From Isoetes taiwanensis (lineage: Eukaryota > Streptophyta > Lycopodiopsida > Isoetales > Isoetaceae), in NCBI GenBank assembly GCA_021234155.1, contig JAJEKV010000145.1, positions 558,001 through 622,000 on the forward strand: a stretch of DNA of 64,000 nucleotides, read 5' to 3'. The stretch's first letter is position 1; the number at the start of each line of letters is the position of its first letter. Of this stretch, positions 52,739 to 63,992 are shown piece by piece. The position numbers and the translations under genes were made by a program. The notes beneath the pieces are model-generated. The model was not told the origin of the DNA. It saw only the letters and a program-made list of their open reading frames with translations, and ran no database searches.

Positions 52739-53594
52739 TTAACTAGCCGAGGTCTCATGCTCGGGTCCTCCCAATCCTGATTGGACTCTTGATAACCAAA
52801 TACCGTAATTGGAGCTTTGCAAGTACCGGGGTGGTAAGCTTACCCGCAAATCGCTTTGCTCCTCCGGCAATCCCCCGACAATAAGGTTGAGGCGGGCGCG
52901 GCTGGATGTCTTGCTCCCCCACGGGTACCGGCCTGATTCCCCGAGCCACCTCGCTCCTCGGTATAGGGGGTGCTGGTGACCGTGGTGCACTCCATTTGCA
53001 CCTCCATCCATTGAGAGGTCCTGATCTCTTGGTCGTAAGTGGGCCATATGGTTCTCTATATGTAAGCATCTTCCTCGACATCTCCCTGCTGTGCGCCTTT
53101 GCTTCATCAAGGAATTGGAGCCTGCCCCGCACCGCTTCCACATCCTTTTCCTTAGCATCTATCCGACCAGCCATGCTTGTGACTTGTACAATCTGGCCGC
53201 AAAGAACCCCTTCATGTCACCCGTTTATTGCGCCATGTCTTCCATCCACTGCTGGTGGACCTTATCCAAGCGGTGCCCCATCTCCGCGGACTAGCTGGGT
53301 TGTTGCTTGTATCTCCCCTCTTATCTGGTCATTAGCCTTTTGGGCTCCCCTGCAATCATAATCCCCGAGCCGAACTTCCACAAGGGAAATTAGCTCCTTC
53401 TCGTGGAGAAGCCGCTTGAGCGCCCACGGCGGCATGGTCCCTGATGCCTCCAAGCTTGCCGCCTAGCCTTTGGGGAACCGGCTGTTCTGCACAACCCTGA
53501 TTGCCTCAGCCTGTGATACCTGCTCTGATGGGGACGAGGTATCCAAATTGCGGGCTCTTTTCTTCAGCGCATGCATGCTGTCAGGGGTCGCCAT
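52739..53594 (-). pseudogene. LINE-A ORF1, frameshifted
   Basis: Begins at an ATG at 53594 (MATPDSMHALKKRARNLDTS, then SPSEQVSQAEAIRVVQNSRF) and meets a stop at about 53465. It continues in other frames with WALKRLLHEKELISLVEVRL and, at 53174-52755, MAGRIDAKEKDVEAVRGRLQ followed by FLDEAKAHSREMSRKMLTYR, which is heptad-like and probably coiled coil, then a Pro/Arg-rich part. ORF1 of LINEs binds RNA. No zinc knuckle is seen. Confidence 0.6.
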
Positions 53595-53620
53595 AAGGAT
53601 GAAGCCTTTGAGGCATTTAA

Positions 53621-56600
53621 AGCTTTTTCAGCTGAGGTTGGAAGAATTACAACATAGGTCTCACATAGACCAGATAAAGTTTAAGCACAATAGATCTCAT
53701 ATAGATCAGATTTCATATCCATAAGTTCGTACTAATCTGCCTTTCTCAACATCTTCTTCTATCTATCCAGTACTACATGATTAGAACCAATCTTCCTGTT
53801 TAGATAAAGTACTACAGGAGCTTAGCACAAACTTTCCAGAAACTGTAGATAAGTCTTGAATGCTCCAAAAAACCTCTTGCAAAACTAAAAATGAAGAGAA
53901 AAGAGCTGAAGAGTAATCTGACCAATTCTCCCGCACTGCTCAGAGAAGCCCAACTGCTTCAAACTATGATCTAATTCTGCAATTTTTCTCAGAATGCAGA
54001 ATTTAAAAGGAGATGCTGCATTGTCGGGATGTGCCAGTCAGCCAACCTGCAAAGCTAGACACACAGCCCAGCACTAAAACTTCCCTTAAATTTTGGTTCA
54101 TGATATCTGGATTGATATGGAAGCGTCTTCCTGGACACAGTTATCGGCAATCTCAGAAAAATTAAGCATCCTGTTTCAAAACTGTAAAATCGAAATCAAG
54201 AATTTACTCTGACTCCTTCCAAAACAATATCCTTAGATCTTTCCACTAGAAAGAAAGAGCAAGAGGAAGGGGAAAAAGCCAGCATTCAGAAGATCCACCA
54301 TAGATTAGACTGCCCAGAATAGATTTACATGAGAACTGCTCTCTTTATGTTTCTGCTAAAAATCTGCTACCTTATAGGCTGTATGCCTTTTCGGATCTTG
54401 CTCTAAACAAGAAAATGATAAATTCCAGGAAACTTACATGATCTTGCTCATCAGCTTTAGCAAATCGAGCCACGTTAGTGGCATCAGGCAAAAACATTAG
54501 GACCGCCTTGAAGCAGTTTCAAGCAAGCAATCCGGAACATTCTTTAAAGATAAGAAAGATTCACCTGAACTAGAATGGCAAAACCCCGCTAGTATCCAAT
54601 TCTATCTCTGATCTGCAAGGAGTGCCGAGGCAGTGCCGGAATAGGGGAAGAGGAGGGCGGTGTCCTCTCCCCTTGCCGCCCTAGCCGCAGGCACAAATAT
54701 ACATCTGAATAAGGATAGTATAATCAACATAATTACCCCACCCCAATCGTACTTAAGGCTTTCGGGTATTCTCTGAGGCAACACCATAATGTTCACTAAA
54801 CTATACAATTTTGAATGGCAGAGCTTTATAGCAAAAGCAGTGCCAAAAAAGTTGTTGGATCAAGTTATACAGAGATGCACTTCTTCTGCTTTCCCTTAGT
54901 AAAAAAAAAGTCAAAACGTCAAGGTCATACACATTTTTAAAGGAAAATCCTTGTCAAGCGCATAATAGTTGGAACACGATGTAAATTCTTATCTGTTTTA
55001 ATAGAAAAAGGTTATGCGTCAAAATGATATAATCATCACCAATGTGCTTTGCAAACCAATTATCAAGTTTGTATTCAAAATATCTTTGAAATTTGGTGGA
55101 TGCATGTGCCAGTTGTAAAATAGAAGCAATTCACTATACGCTCCTTCATAAACGCCATCAGAGCCACTTTAATATTGGCTATAAGGCCGAGGCATCATGT
55201 AAATGCAAAAATTGAGTCAGCAAACCAGATCAGAGAAAAGAAAAACTTAAATTAAAGATACAAGCATAGTCTTTAGGCAGTTTACAAGGCCTATTACAAA
55301 AACTGAGCTCTACATGACCTCTAAAAATGTAGGGGAATTCTACAGAAGCCAAATCGAGTGCCGTAACCCTGAAGAGATGGCTGCTAATATGAATCTTTTC
55401 TTCTCGGTCATTTCCTTCCTGTATTTGACACTCCCATATTGTCCTTTGGCAGAATAATAACATCAAAAACATCTTGAAGTTTGGTGCATTTGAAGCTCAG
55501 AGATAGAACATACCTTCTTTGGTACTGCCTCTGCACCAAAAAGCGGCAAGTGTTTATCATTGTCGAGTATTTGATCAGATTAATGGTTTCAAAGCTTAAA
55601 CTCTAGGAGAAACATATCAGTCACATATTATCCACTCTGAAACGCAGACAACATCACAAACATAATGCATAAGGAAATGATAGGAAAAATAAATCCATAT
55701 AGGCAATGGTTCTACCGATATAAGCTATGTTAGCAAATCATTGTGCCCAGCAAATTTGTTCAGAAATAAAGTATGCTCCAGTCTACGTTGTTTCATATTC
55801 AACACAACTTCTCATGTATACATAGGATTGAAGTCCAAAGCACTATTAATATCAGCCCCAATAATTATACCAATGCCTTCTCAGCTTGTCCTACAAAAAT
55901 TAAAAGCTTAAAATGAGATACAATAAACCATATAATGTTTTAGCCATAATTTTAAGTATGTTAACATTGAAGAAGATTAAAGCAAGGGCTCGTCTAGAAA
56001 ACGAAATCATTTGCTGAGAGAGCAGAGAGAGCCATAGTCAGAAGCAAAAAGTTTGACCCCATCTTTCTTTCATGGTACTGATTTGATCCACCAAAGATTT
56101 GATCAGACCATCAGCTACCTCTGTTACATTGAACATCAACAATTAGACATTTTGTAAGCTTATTGCATAGTTTGAATAAAAAGCAAATGTTCTAAAATAA
56201 TTGATGTTACATACATGTATCACAAATTGAGGCAAGTTGGCCAATATAAATCCATAATGCACCATGAGGCAATTATATTATATTGTGGGCATTCACCAAG
56301 TAATCTCCAATTGATTTTCTTAATCATTCAGCTATAAGAGAAGACTACAAAGACCAAATTGTTTGAAAAAGTTTTTAAAGCTTGCTAAGGCTGTCTTCTC
56401 TAAACAATGGCACAAAAGTATTCATAGACCTCGTGCACCTGCAAAAAATAACGAAGAAACTGGAACAAAAAGAATATGTTTTTTCATACGATTTTGTTAG
56501 TGTAGTGACAATGTCAGAAAGGAGTTAAAGGTTCTGCATTAAAGCTAGGGAAGCTTCTGCCTTCTGCACTAAAGGTTTTTTAATTTTTTCATTTACTTTA

Positions 56601-57285
56601 TAGTAAGAACTCTATGAAATATGTGAAATAGATCCTATAAATCCTAAACAAAAGATAAATCACTTGCCGTAAGGTAAAGCTTTTCTTGAAAAGCTGAATT
56701 TGTTCATGTTTGCAGAAGAATGCCAAGAAGAAGAGTGGTGATTCTACACACCTATGAGGCTTCTGTTCGCAGGTGAAGTCCAATGAAGTGAGCTTAATGA
56801 ATGGGTTCTGCAAGTTTAGGGTCCAGCAAACAAAGAAAAAAATGAAGAGAAGAAAATCAGACCCAAATCTTAACTCGCACAAAGGAAGCTCTTTAATTTG
56901 GTAGATATGGGCATATGGATATGCCAGGCTCCAATATACAAACATCGATTCCGCCAAGCTCCAGTTTCTCCAATCTAGGCATTGAAAAAGAGGTGAATCT
57001 GTGTCAAGCGATGGTCTTTAATGCTGAAACCTGGAAAAAATGGAGCTTTGAAAGACCTTGTAAAAATTAAAGCAGAAAAAAAATCTCAATGCGCCAAATT
57101 TGCTGCTAGCTTCGCTTCCCCTGCTCGGAATGGATGAGACCTGCCATACAATAATTTTCCCTCCATTTCAAATACGCATTTAATGGTGGAAGTAGAGGAG
57201 GAGACAGCACCAAAATTGTCCCGCAAGGGCAAGAGGGAATGCTGTATGCCTCTCGGCACAAATTTCAAGGCAATCCCATTTAAAA
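53621..57285. other. AT-rich sequence, probably TRFL intron
   Basis: About 3.7 kb without recognisable genes or repeats, apart from a GC-rich patch at 54612-54690 and a short tandem (tcacatagaccagataaagtt / tctcatatagatcagattt) at 53660-53715. I looked on the minus strand for exons linking the Myb domain to the candidate last exon and saw none I could support. Confidence 0.5.
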
Positions 57286-57472
57286 AAAAGAATAGAATAG
57301 AATAGAATAGAATAGAATGGAATAGATTTTTTATCGTCCACAGAGACCGATTGGCCTATGGAACCCAAACAAAATGAGAGCAGCAAGCGTATTACTGCCA
57401 GGATTAAAAAACCCCCGCCATGAAGGGTTTTCGAGGGAAAAACCTTAGCACACAAAACAAAAACATAGCACA
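57286..57472 (-). mobile_element. LINE family A copy 3, 3' end only
   Basis: (AATAG)n at 57289-57323, then ttttttatcgtccacagagaccgattggcctatggaaccc and the hairpin motif (57403-57445). 187 bp, no coding. It inserted in the same orientation as the TRFL gene, about 45 bases beyond the donor of exon 4 at 57517. Confidence 0.85.
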
Positions 57473-58802
57473 CAAAATGGCAACCACTATGGGATCCTCC
57501 ATGGGAAGAAATCAAACCTGTCTTGCATGAGCTTGAATGCGGCTAGTTCTCAACAGATTCCGCCACTTATCCTGTATAAAACATGTACCATTAAACTTCA
57601 AGATAAATGCATGTCTGAATTTTCAAAACTATTAAAATTCACAACCTTTAAGTCAACTGCAGTACGATGAGTAACAAAAGAAAACTCGAGTTTTTTTATG
57701 TTAGCCCACTTGCCTCACACCGCTCAACACCATCTATTAATATCATGATTTCGTGAAGCGTCCAGGGCGATGATGCTTTCTCGTTGATCCTCCATGTGGT
57801 GTCTGAATGGTTTCTGAAGGTTCGCCATCTGTAAGATCTTCTTGGAATAAAATTTGATCTGCAGGCCAGTAACAACTGGAAATAATTGCATGAATATCAT
57901 CTTTCTCATGACATCTAATTGCATAATTACCAAGAGCATGAATTCATGCATCAAGTTAATCCATCATTAATAGCCCCACAAATTTTCAATTACTCATTTT
58001 GATCTGGACTTGGCTTTGCAAAACGCACCATTGTTCATAGTAATCTGTGGAAGTTTTAAGCGCAGGTTTAGAATAAAGTTGAATCTCATAATATGTGCAG
58101 GATTCGTAATTCCTTTATTTGTGACAGTCATTAAGTGCCAACTCCCATCACAAAACTCAAAGAAGACAGCCATGCTGAACCTCTAAAATATGCAGTTTAG
58201 AGAATGAAGTAAAGTGCATCCAGGCGTTTAAGTGCCAGACAATTCAAGAATATGTTGACATCATTAAACACACAATGGAGGGATTGTCTTTCCTAAGAGT
58301 TGTAATCATATAAAATGGAAGAAAACAAGAGTACCTTTCCTTGTTCCATGGCCAGTTTAGATTGCTCTCAGTGACTGCCAGCATTGTGCTGATCGCGTGG
58401 GATGAACTAGCCATCCGAAGGTGACATTACATCACGTTGAATAAAACTACGTAACAATATGTATTGTAGCAGTCTCTTTAGTACTACAACAAAGCTATCC
58501 ATTGTCTGTCGTGATGCTAGCTGAAGCCAAAATGCCTTTGTATTTGAACTTCATGAAAATAATGGGAGCACAACGAATTAACAGTCTGTCCAAAATATGT
58601 ATAGAATACTTTGATTTTTCTGAAGATGATTCAAAAGAACCATTTGTACCAGCCCAAAATATCACGAGTCTGTCAAAAAACGAGATATGTTGTATATTTC
58701 TTTTGGTACATTTGAATGAATAACTAGCAAAAGAAATGAATTTGTACCTGGGTTTAGAGCGCATCGACAGAGCAGTCATTGGTCTTCTATGAACCCTAGA
58801 CC

Positions 58803-58813
58803 AAACCCTAAAC
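58803..58813. promoter_or_regulatory. Telobox upstream of the TRFL start codon
   Basis: AAACCCTAAAC, a telobox (AAACCCTA), lies 24 bases upstream of the ATG of TRFL exon 1, and a second partial copy (gaaccctaga) lies at 58791-58800. Teloboxes are common in plant 5' regions. Here the gene's own product class binds this sequence, so autoregulation is conceivable. Confidence 0.55.
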
Positions 58814-59639
58814 TACATTGGAGAAGTGCCGTGGAAAATTCTTTGAAGGAGGAGAAGTAAAGGGCGAATCAAAAGCAAAAGGTTCGATGCGCTAGAGAAA
58901 GAAAAAACAAAGAAAAACATGAGGGAAGGGAAACGACTGGAGGAGAAGTCAAACATAATCCACATTTGCAAGACAGGAAAGGAAAAGAGGCTCAAGTCAA
59001 ACGAGGAATCGAGGCTGAGGAATGAAAACTTATAAGAAATTGGAGGTATGCGATGATGATAATCGAAAGGAGCCTAGTATCTCCGTCTCTATTTTCTTTG
59101 CCATTTTCTAATTTTCCTACCCATTGATTTAAAAAACTAGAGATCTGGTAGTGTAGACATATGCCACATCACCTTTTGATGAGATGGAGGTGATACGTGG
59201 ATAGGCTAGAATTGCAAGAAAGGCTGTAGGCTTGGTTGGGCTGGCGTGCTAAAAAAAAAACTAGCAGAAATTCAGGCTTTGGGCAAATTGTTGGGTGGTC
59301 TTTATGTGGAAATGAGTCGGATTAGCTTTTACTTGTACATTGCCAATTGCTTCTCTTTTGGCTAGCTTTGTAGAGGGAAAAACCTTAAGATAAAAACATG
59401 GAAGTTACTATGATATAAGTAAAATTCTATACATAACAATAGAGATGACGACACTAGTACTTACTTCTCGTTAAGATAAAATGAGCAAATTTGTGTATCA
59501 TTGTAGTATGGGATGTGTTGATGCATTAAAGGAGCATAAGATACCACAATGGGGAACATATTAAGTTTTTAGTTAAAAAAAATGAGCAAATATGAGAGTA
59601 AAAAAGCTAGTTGAGAGCAAAAATACAAGGCTTGGTTAG
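58814..59639. other. Upstream region of the TRFL gene
   Basis: A purine-rich stretch (58845-59035) probably holds the 5' UTR or promoter. The 70-bp repeat shared with 18.2 kb lies at 59193-59262. No other gene is seen. Confidence 0.5.
59193..59262 (-). repeat. 70-bp repeat, inverted copy of 18.17-18.24 kb
   Basis: On the minus strand: tttttagcacgccagccc...cctacagcctttcttgcaattctagcctatccacgt. See the partner at 18170-18240. Confidence 0.7.
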
Positions 59640-61028
59640 TAAAATTTGTCATTCACTTTGAAAGGAAAGTTTAAAACTTGCCCTTCAAATAAAGGGTCGA
59701 GGCACCATTCAAATTCAACCTCTGTTAGTTGCACAAGGATTTACCCAAAAGAAAAGTATGAACTATGATAAATAAGCAAGTTGACAAGCATAAGTCTGTT
59801 ATCTTTTGCCAATGCAAATAATCTGGAAGTGCATCACATGGATGTGAGCACAGCCTTTCTAAATGCAGAGCTTGATGAAGACGTTTACATGAAACCAGCA
59901 CCTGGATTTGAAGTCAAACAGGATGGTATAGTTTGGAAATTACAGTCCCCAAGAATGTGGTACAGATGCATAGATCAATATTTGCAAGACCAAGGTTTTA
60001 CCAAATTCATGAATGATGGGAACATGTATATACTAAACAGGGGAAATCAATTTTGCATCATAGCATTATATGTGGATGAAAACATTATGGTTCTAAGTGA
60101 TACAAACATACTAGACCACTGAAACAAATATTGAAGCATAAATTTCAAATGACAAATTTAGGGCAGTTGAGAAAGTTCTTTGGAATGGAGGTTAGCAAAG
60201 GTATGAGAAGCAAAAGATAGACTATCAGTCAGAAATGCAAAATTGAAGGTATGCTCAAAAGATTTAATATGGTTGAATGCAATGTGTCAAAGACACCTAT
60301 AGCACAAGGTCTTAAATTATCCTTTGATATGAGTCCCAAGACAGAGTTAGAATAAATGCAAATGGCAAATGTGCCATATAGGGAATTGATTAGTTGCTTA
60401 TTGTTTCAAATAGTAAGATGCCTATTAGGGCTTTCACAGTCAGCTAACTGAGCAGATTTTGCAACAACCCTGGTTACCAACACTGGACAGCTGCCAAAAG
60501 GGTATTGAGATACGTGAAACATAATAGGAAATATGAGTTGGCATACACCAATATTGACTTAACATTGACAAGATTTACAGACGCAAACTAGGGAAGTGAT
60601 ATTGATACTAGGAAATCAACATTTGGATTCTCTCTTATGTTAGGTGGAGCAGCAATTACTTGAAAGAGTAAAATACAATCTTATATAGCCATGTCTACTG
60701 CAGAAGCAGAATACAACTCAGTTACATTGACTGCAAAGGAGATAACACGGATCAGTCGCCTTTTAAAGAGTTCAAGTTATGTCAAACCTTGCCAACTGTG
60801 CTTTATTGAAATAGCCTACATTGCTATTAGCGGGACTTATATTGCATCAAAGGACCAACCATATTGAGTTACACATAAATTTTATTAGAGACATGGTTGC
60901 AAAAGCTGTAATAACAGTCAAGCACATCAACATAAATGAGTAGACTGCAGATATATTAACTAAGGAGTTGCCTGAAATTAAATTCTCTAAGTTCAAACGT
61001 AACTTGAGAATTTTCGAAGTTGTCCAAA
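59640..61028 (+). mobile_element. Ty1/copia fragment (RT and RNase H only)
   Basis: No LTRs, no gag or integrase. The coding order RT then RNase H is kept in pieces. Left end near 59640; the right end is covered by the LINE-A tail at about 61030. It is from a different copia lineage than the 43-48 kb element: its RT box reads ALYVDENIM and the wording of shared motifs differs. Confidence 0.82.
59660..61015 (+). pseudogene. copia RT/RNase H remnant
   Basis: 59781-60122 is open: FANANNLEVHHMDVSTAFLN with the first catalytic Asp, ELDEDVYMKPAPGFEVKQDG, and CIIALYVDENIMVLSD, where YVDD has become YVDE. Further on, frames carry LGQLRKFFGMEVSKG, PYRELISCLLF and, near 60480-61000, TAAKRVLRYVKH-, RKSTFGFSLMLGG-, STAEAEYNS- and NHIELHINFIRDMV-like RNase H and tail pieces. 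Numerous stops. Confidence 0.8.
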
Positions 61029-61238
61029 ACAAGAAGGTCAAGTTTGAAGAATGAATGAGAATGATTTTTTTATCGTCCACTGAGGCCAATCGGCCTATGG
61101 GACCCACAAGGAGCGCAGCAAACTTATTACTGTCCGGGTTAAAAAACCCCCGCCCCGAAGGGTTTTCGAGGGAAAAACCGTGGCAGTAATAAGAATGCAG
61201 TCAAACTGTACAAGTATACATCAATGTATATATACAGG

Positions 61239-61868
61239 TCAAGTGTGTGCCCGAGGATATAGCTGATCTCGCATGTCCATAACCTCCTGAAGGTATGATC
61301 CCAGCACCCGTACGGATGCTGTGCTCAATGTCACATGTAACGGCTGGCCAAGCCTGACCAACTCAGCATAGCGCATCCGAATTTGATCATATGCTGGGCA
61401 ACTTTGAAGGGTATGAGATTCATCCTCAATGACTCCCATTTGGCAGCATTGACAGAGCCTGTCATGGCGTGGCTCACCAATCCATCCGCCTGTCTCAATT
61501 CGAAGAGATGATGTGCCCTGTGCGAATGGAGGCAATAAGTGCTCCGCCGCCTTTTCATGGGCAAGTGGGTGCGCGTAGCATTGCGGGCCTCGTTCCAATG
61601 TGGGATTTATGTGGCGCTGATAGTGTGCTGTCTTGACATGTTCAAGGGCATTGGCATCCCAAAGCTTGCTGAGGAAGCAAGCGTCAAGATATTGCCTCAA
61701 GCTATGGCGATCTGCCTCTGCTTGCACATGTATGCACCCGTGCTCCCGCACATTCCATCTAGCGAACCATTGAGCTCTCTTTTCCCTCCAGCAGGCCTTG
61801 AGGCGCTGCGGCCCCATTGCCATGATATAAGCTAGTTTAGGGAGACGAGCATCGTCCATATTGACCAC
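61239..61868 (-). pseudogene. LINE-A ORF2 C-terminal domain with zinc-finger tail (open)
   Basis: A 209-residue open segment, the best-preserved copy of this domain in the window. HYQRHINPTLERGPQCYAHP and SSLRIETGGWIGEPRHDRL precede CQCCQMGVIEDESHTLQSCP and AYDQIRMRYAELVRL: C-x2-C, His and Cys all kept. Compared with family B (CKVCGSDNVEDEEHLIL...), the fingers are clearly related although the two families differ strongly elsewhere. The domain follows RT and probably binds RNA or target DNA. Confidence 0.8.
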
Positions 61869-62991
61869 CTTCTGAAAATAGACAATGTGGCGATCAAGGG
61901 CCGCCCTCTAAAGAGGCAAGAATCCTGTCTCCTGCAATAGAATTTGATATGGGACCGTGGACCACCCCTAGTGCTCGTACTAAGAAGGCTTTCGGACTGC
62001 TCCAAGTCATTCCAAGTAGCAAGTGATACTCTTGGCCCCATACTTCCACCCCGTATAAAAGGACAGGCTCTACTAAGACCTTAAATGTGGTGTGATGATG
62101 GGCCCAATCATACAACTCCGCTCTATGACTATTGTTTTGCATTGCATATAGTGCCTTCCGGCCTTGCCACTGTAGTGGTCGTATGGATGTGTCCCGGTGC
62201 ATAGTAGAAGGAAACTCCACTCCCAAATACTTGTATGTGGATGCAACTTCCACATTCGCCTTGGTAATCAAGGAGGGGACCCTCGGTGACGTGAAGATGA
62301 TATGAAAACCACCTTAGTCTTGGCGGGTTGACGCGCATATCGGCTTGGCGAGAATGTGTCCGTGGCATCGATGTCGTTGCATGTCTGCTGGTGTGTAAGC
62401 TAGGAGGTCCACATCATCGCATATATTAACTGGCTCGATGATCGATAGAGAAGGTGAGCTCCATCGCCCCATTATCGCCAAAGCCAGCTCTCCAATTGAT
62501 CAATGTAAAGCCCAAACAATGTTGGGGAGAGAGGCATCCCCGACGAACCCCGATACTACTATCAAATGGTTGGTTTGTTCCGCCGCAACCCACCCGAGCA
62601 TCTTTCATATAGCCTCGGCCTGATTCGCATTCTCGCAAATCTACAGAACCCCGGTAATTGCGAGTTTTTCCCGAGGCACGGTGTCAAACGCCGCAGAAAA
62701 ATCCACAAAGCAACAATATAGATCCCGACGGCGGTTCCCGCCGTCTTCAATCGAAGTTCGCGAACGTGAAGATGTGGTCAATGGTTGAGTGCCGGGTCTG
62801 AATCCCGCTCGGGTGAGGGCCGCGACCTCTCTTCCGCCTCTGCCCACCTCTTCCGTCAACTGCTGCTCGAGAATCCCAAACGCTAGTAGTTTTGCAAACA
62901 CCGAACTGACCATGATTGTTCGTGGTTGGTCAGGCGTTATTATTGGGTCACCCTTTATAGATGGGAACAACTCGCTATTGGTCCACTGCAA
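61832..62991 (-). pseudogene. LINE-A reverse transcriptase, frameshifted
   Basis: 62991-62641 has RTIMVSSVFAKLLAFGILEQ, ALTRAGFRPGTQPLTTSSRS and DLYCCFVDFSAAFDTVPREK with the first catalytic Asp. 62638-62426 has DSSIGVRRGCLSPQHCLGFT (expected GVRQGCPLSP). The YADD segment at about 62400-62430 is worn. 62271-61894 has EVASTYKYLGVEFPSTMHRD and FKVLVEPVLLYGVEVWG. Several frame changes; not functional. Confidence 0.82.
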
Positions 62992-63992
62992 GGGGAAGCC
63001 TTCCCTGTAATGCCTTGTTGAACAAGGCGGTTAGCATTATGTATTATGGACGCCCCTCGCCCACTTAAGCGCTTACCAGATACCATCCAAGTCCGGGCTT
63101 TCCCATTGGCAAGACGCCAGTAAGCCTTGTTCCACGTCCGAATCGTGATTTCCACTTGCAAGGGTAATCTTTGCATGTGCACCCCGAGGGTCGTTATAGT
63201 TGTTGCAAGTATTGCCTCCACCGCCGGGAGTGATATTCCCCGTAAGAGGCTGTACCGGCTTTCTAAGAACCCTTCCCGAAGGTCCCGGGATGACGCCGGG
63301 AGGTAAAACATTTCCCTTTGATGCGGCGCAATGTACCGCTTTCTTAGCTTTAAGGAAGATGCGGTCTTGTCATCGACCGCATGTGGGCGAAAGCGGGTTC
63401 GTGGACTTGGCGGAGCGGCGTTTGTGTTCCTTTGCACTCTGCATCAAACCATTGATTACGGGGAAGGTTGTGTTCCCGAGGTCTGTCGCGGCGGCTTATC
63501 CCAGCACCTCTCTGCAAGAATCCTAAGCACATCGGTCAGCCGGCTCAATGCATTTGCTCTAGTGTAGGATATTGCAAAATTTCTGCCAGTCATCTATAAG
63601 CATCGGGCATAAGCTCCCGCATGTTCATAATCCAATCGCAGCTGAGGCATGTGAGGAGTTGTTGCACCGGGGTTTCGCACAACCTGCCAAGCCAACTTCA
63701 AGTAAAGTGGTAAGTGGTCTGAGTCGATCTCTTCATCCCTATTAGTTGTTCCCACCTGAAAGTGCTTGATGACATGCATATCCTGCTCAGGCGCCAACAC
63801 ATAGTCCACCACACTAGATCCGCCCCCCTGGTTTCCCCGCCTACAAGTGCTCTTGCGGTGGAAGGCCAGCGTGCCGATCCATTGCGGATTACCGGTCAAA
63901 GATACCGTAGAGCAAAAGCAACTATCGACCATAGCCGTGACGATTGTCATCGATGTCCGTGGCCAACCTCCTTCTGCAGGACGCAACTGCAA
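62955..63992 (-). pseudogene. LINE-A endonuclease end and EN-RT linker
   Basis: 63992-63594 is open: SLTGNPQWIGTLAFHRKSTC, SSVVDYVLAPEQDMHVIKHF and DSDHLPLYLKLAWQVV. SVVDYVL and SDHLPL are the last conserved motifs of LINE endonucleases, including the catalytic His-containing SDH. 63532-62955 is the linker toward RT, with NQWFDAECKGTQTPLRQ-like sequence in one frame. The GDFN and Glu motifs would lie beyond base 64000. Confidence 0.82.

Larger units (their letters stand above)
48824..53620 (-). mobile_element. LINE family A copy 2, near full length
   Basis: A 4.8-kb minus-strand element. From its 5' side (right): ORF1, endonuclease, RT, finger tail, 3' UTR with hairpin motif (48969-49012), taacgtccacggaggccagaggcctatgagac, and a (CTTC)n tail at 48826-48848. 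G+C is far above that of the flanks. Many frameshifts are present. It lies between TRFL exon 4 and the candidate last exon. Confidence 0.88.
34540..58779 (-). pseudogene. Telomere repeat-binding factor-like (TRFL) Myb gene; exons 1-4 and a distant last exon
   Basis: TRFL proteins bind telomeric TTTAGGG repeats and telobox promoters through a C-terminal Myb domain. Minus-strand exons: 58779-58748 (MTALSMRSKP), 58406-58335 (LAVTESNLNWPWNKE), 57875-57646, 57571-57518 (DKWRNLLRTSRIQAHARQ), and at about 34711-34540 AAILARVRELATLHKE with a stop. Exon 3 carries RKHHRP, WTLHEIMILIDGVERC, then KWANIKKLEFSFVTHRTAVD; with exon 4 it forms the VDLKDKWRNL motif diagnostic of telobox-binding Mybs. Splice sites and phases of exons 1-4 agree, but exon 3 lacks 1 base before WTLHE and apparently 4 bases before KW, so the Myb domain is frameshifted. 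Linking the 34.5-kb exon across a 22.8-kb intron is inference: it is the family's usual C-terminal segment, on the right strand and side. An intermediate exon may be missing. Confidence 0.62.

Noticed and set aside
52130-52780. 216-codon open frame on the plus strand
   Set aside because: It lies opposite the LINE-A endonuclease and ORF1. Its composition follows from the GC-rich minus-strand coding sequence, and it has no motif of its own.
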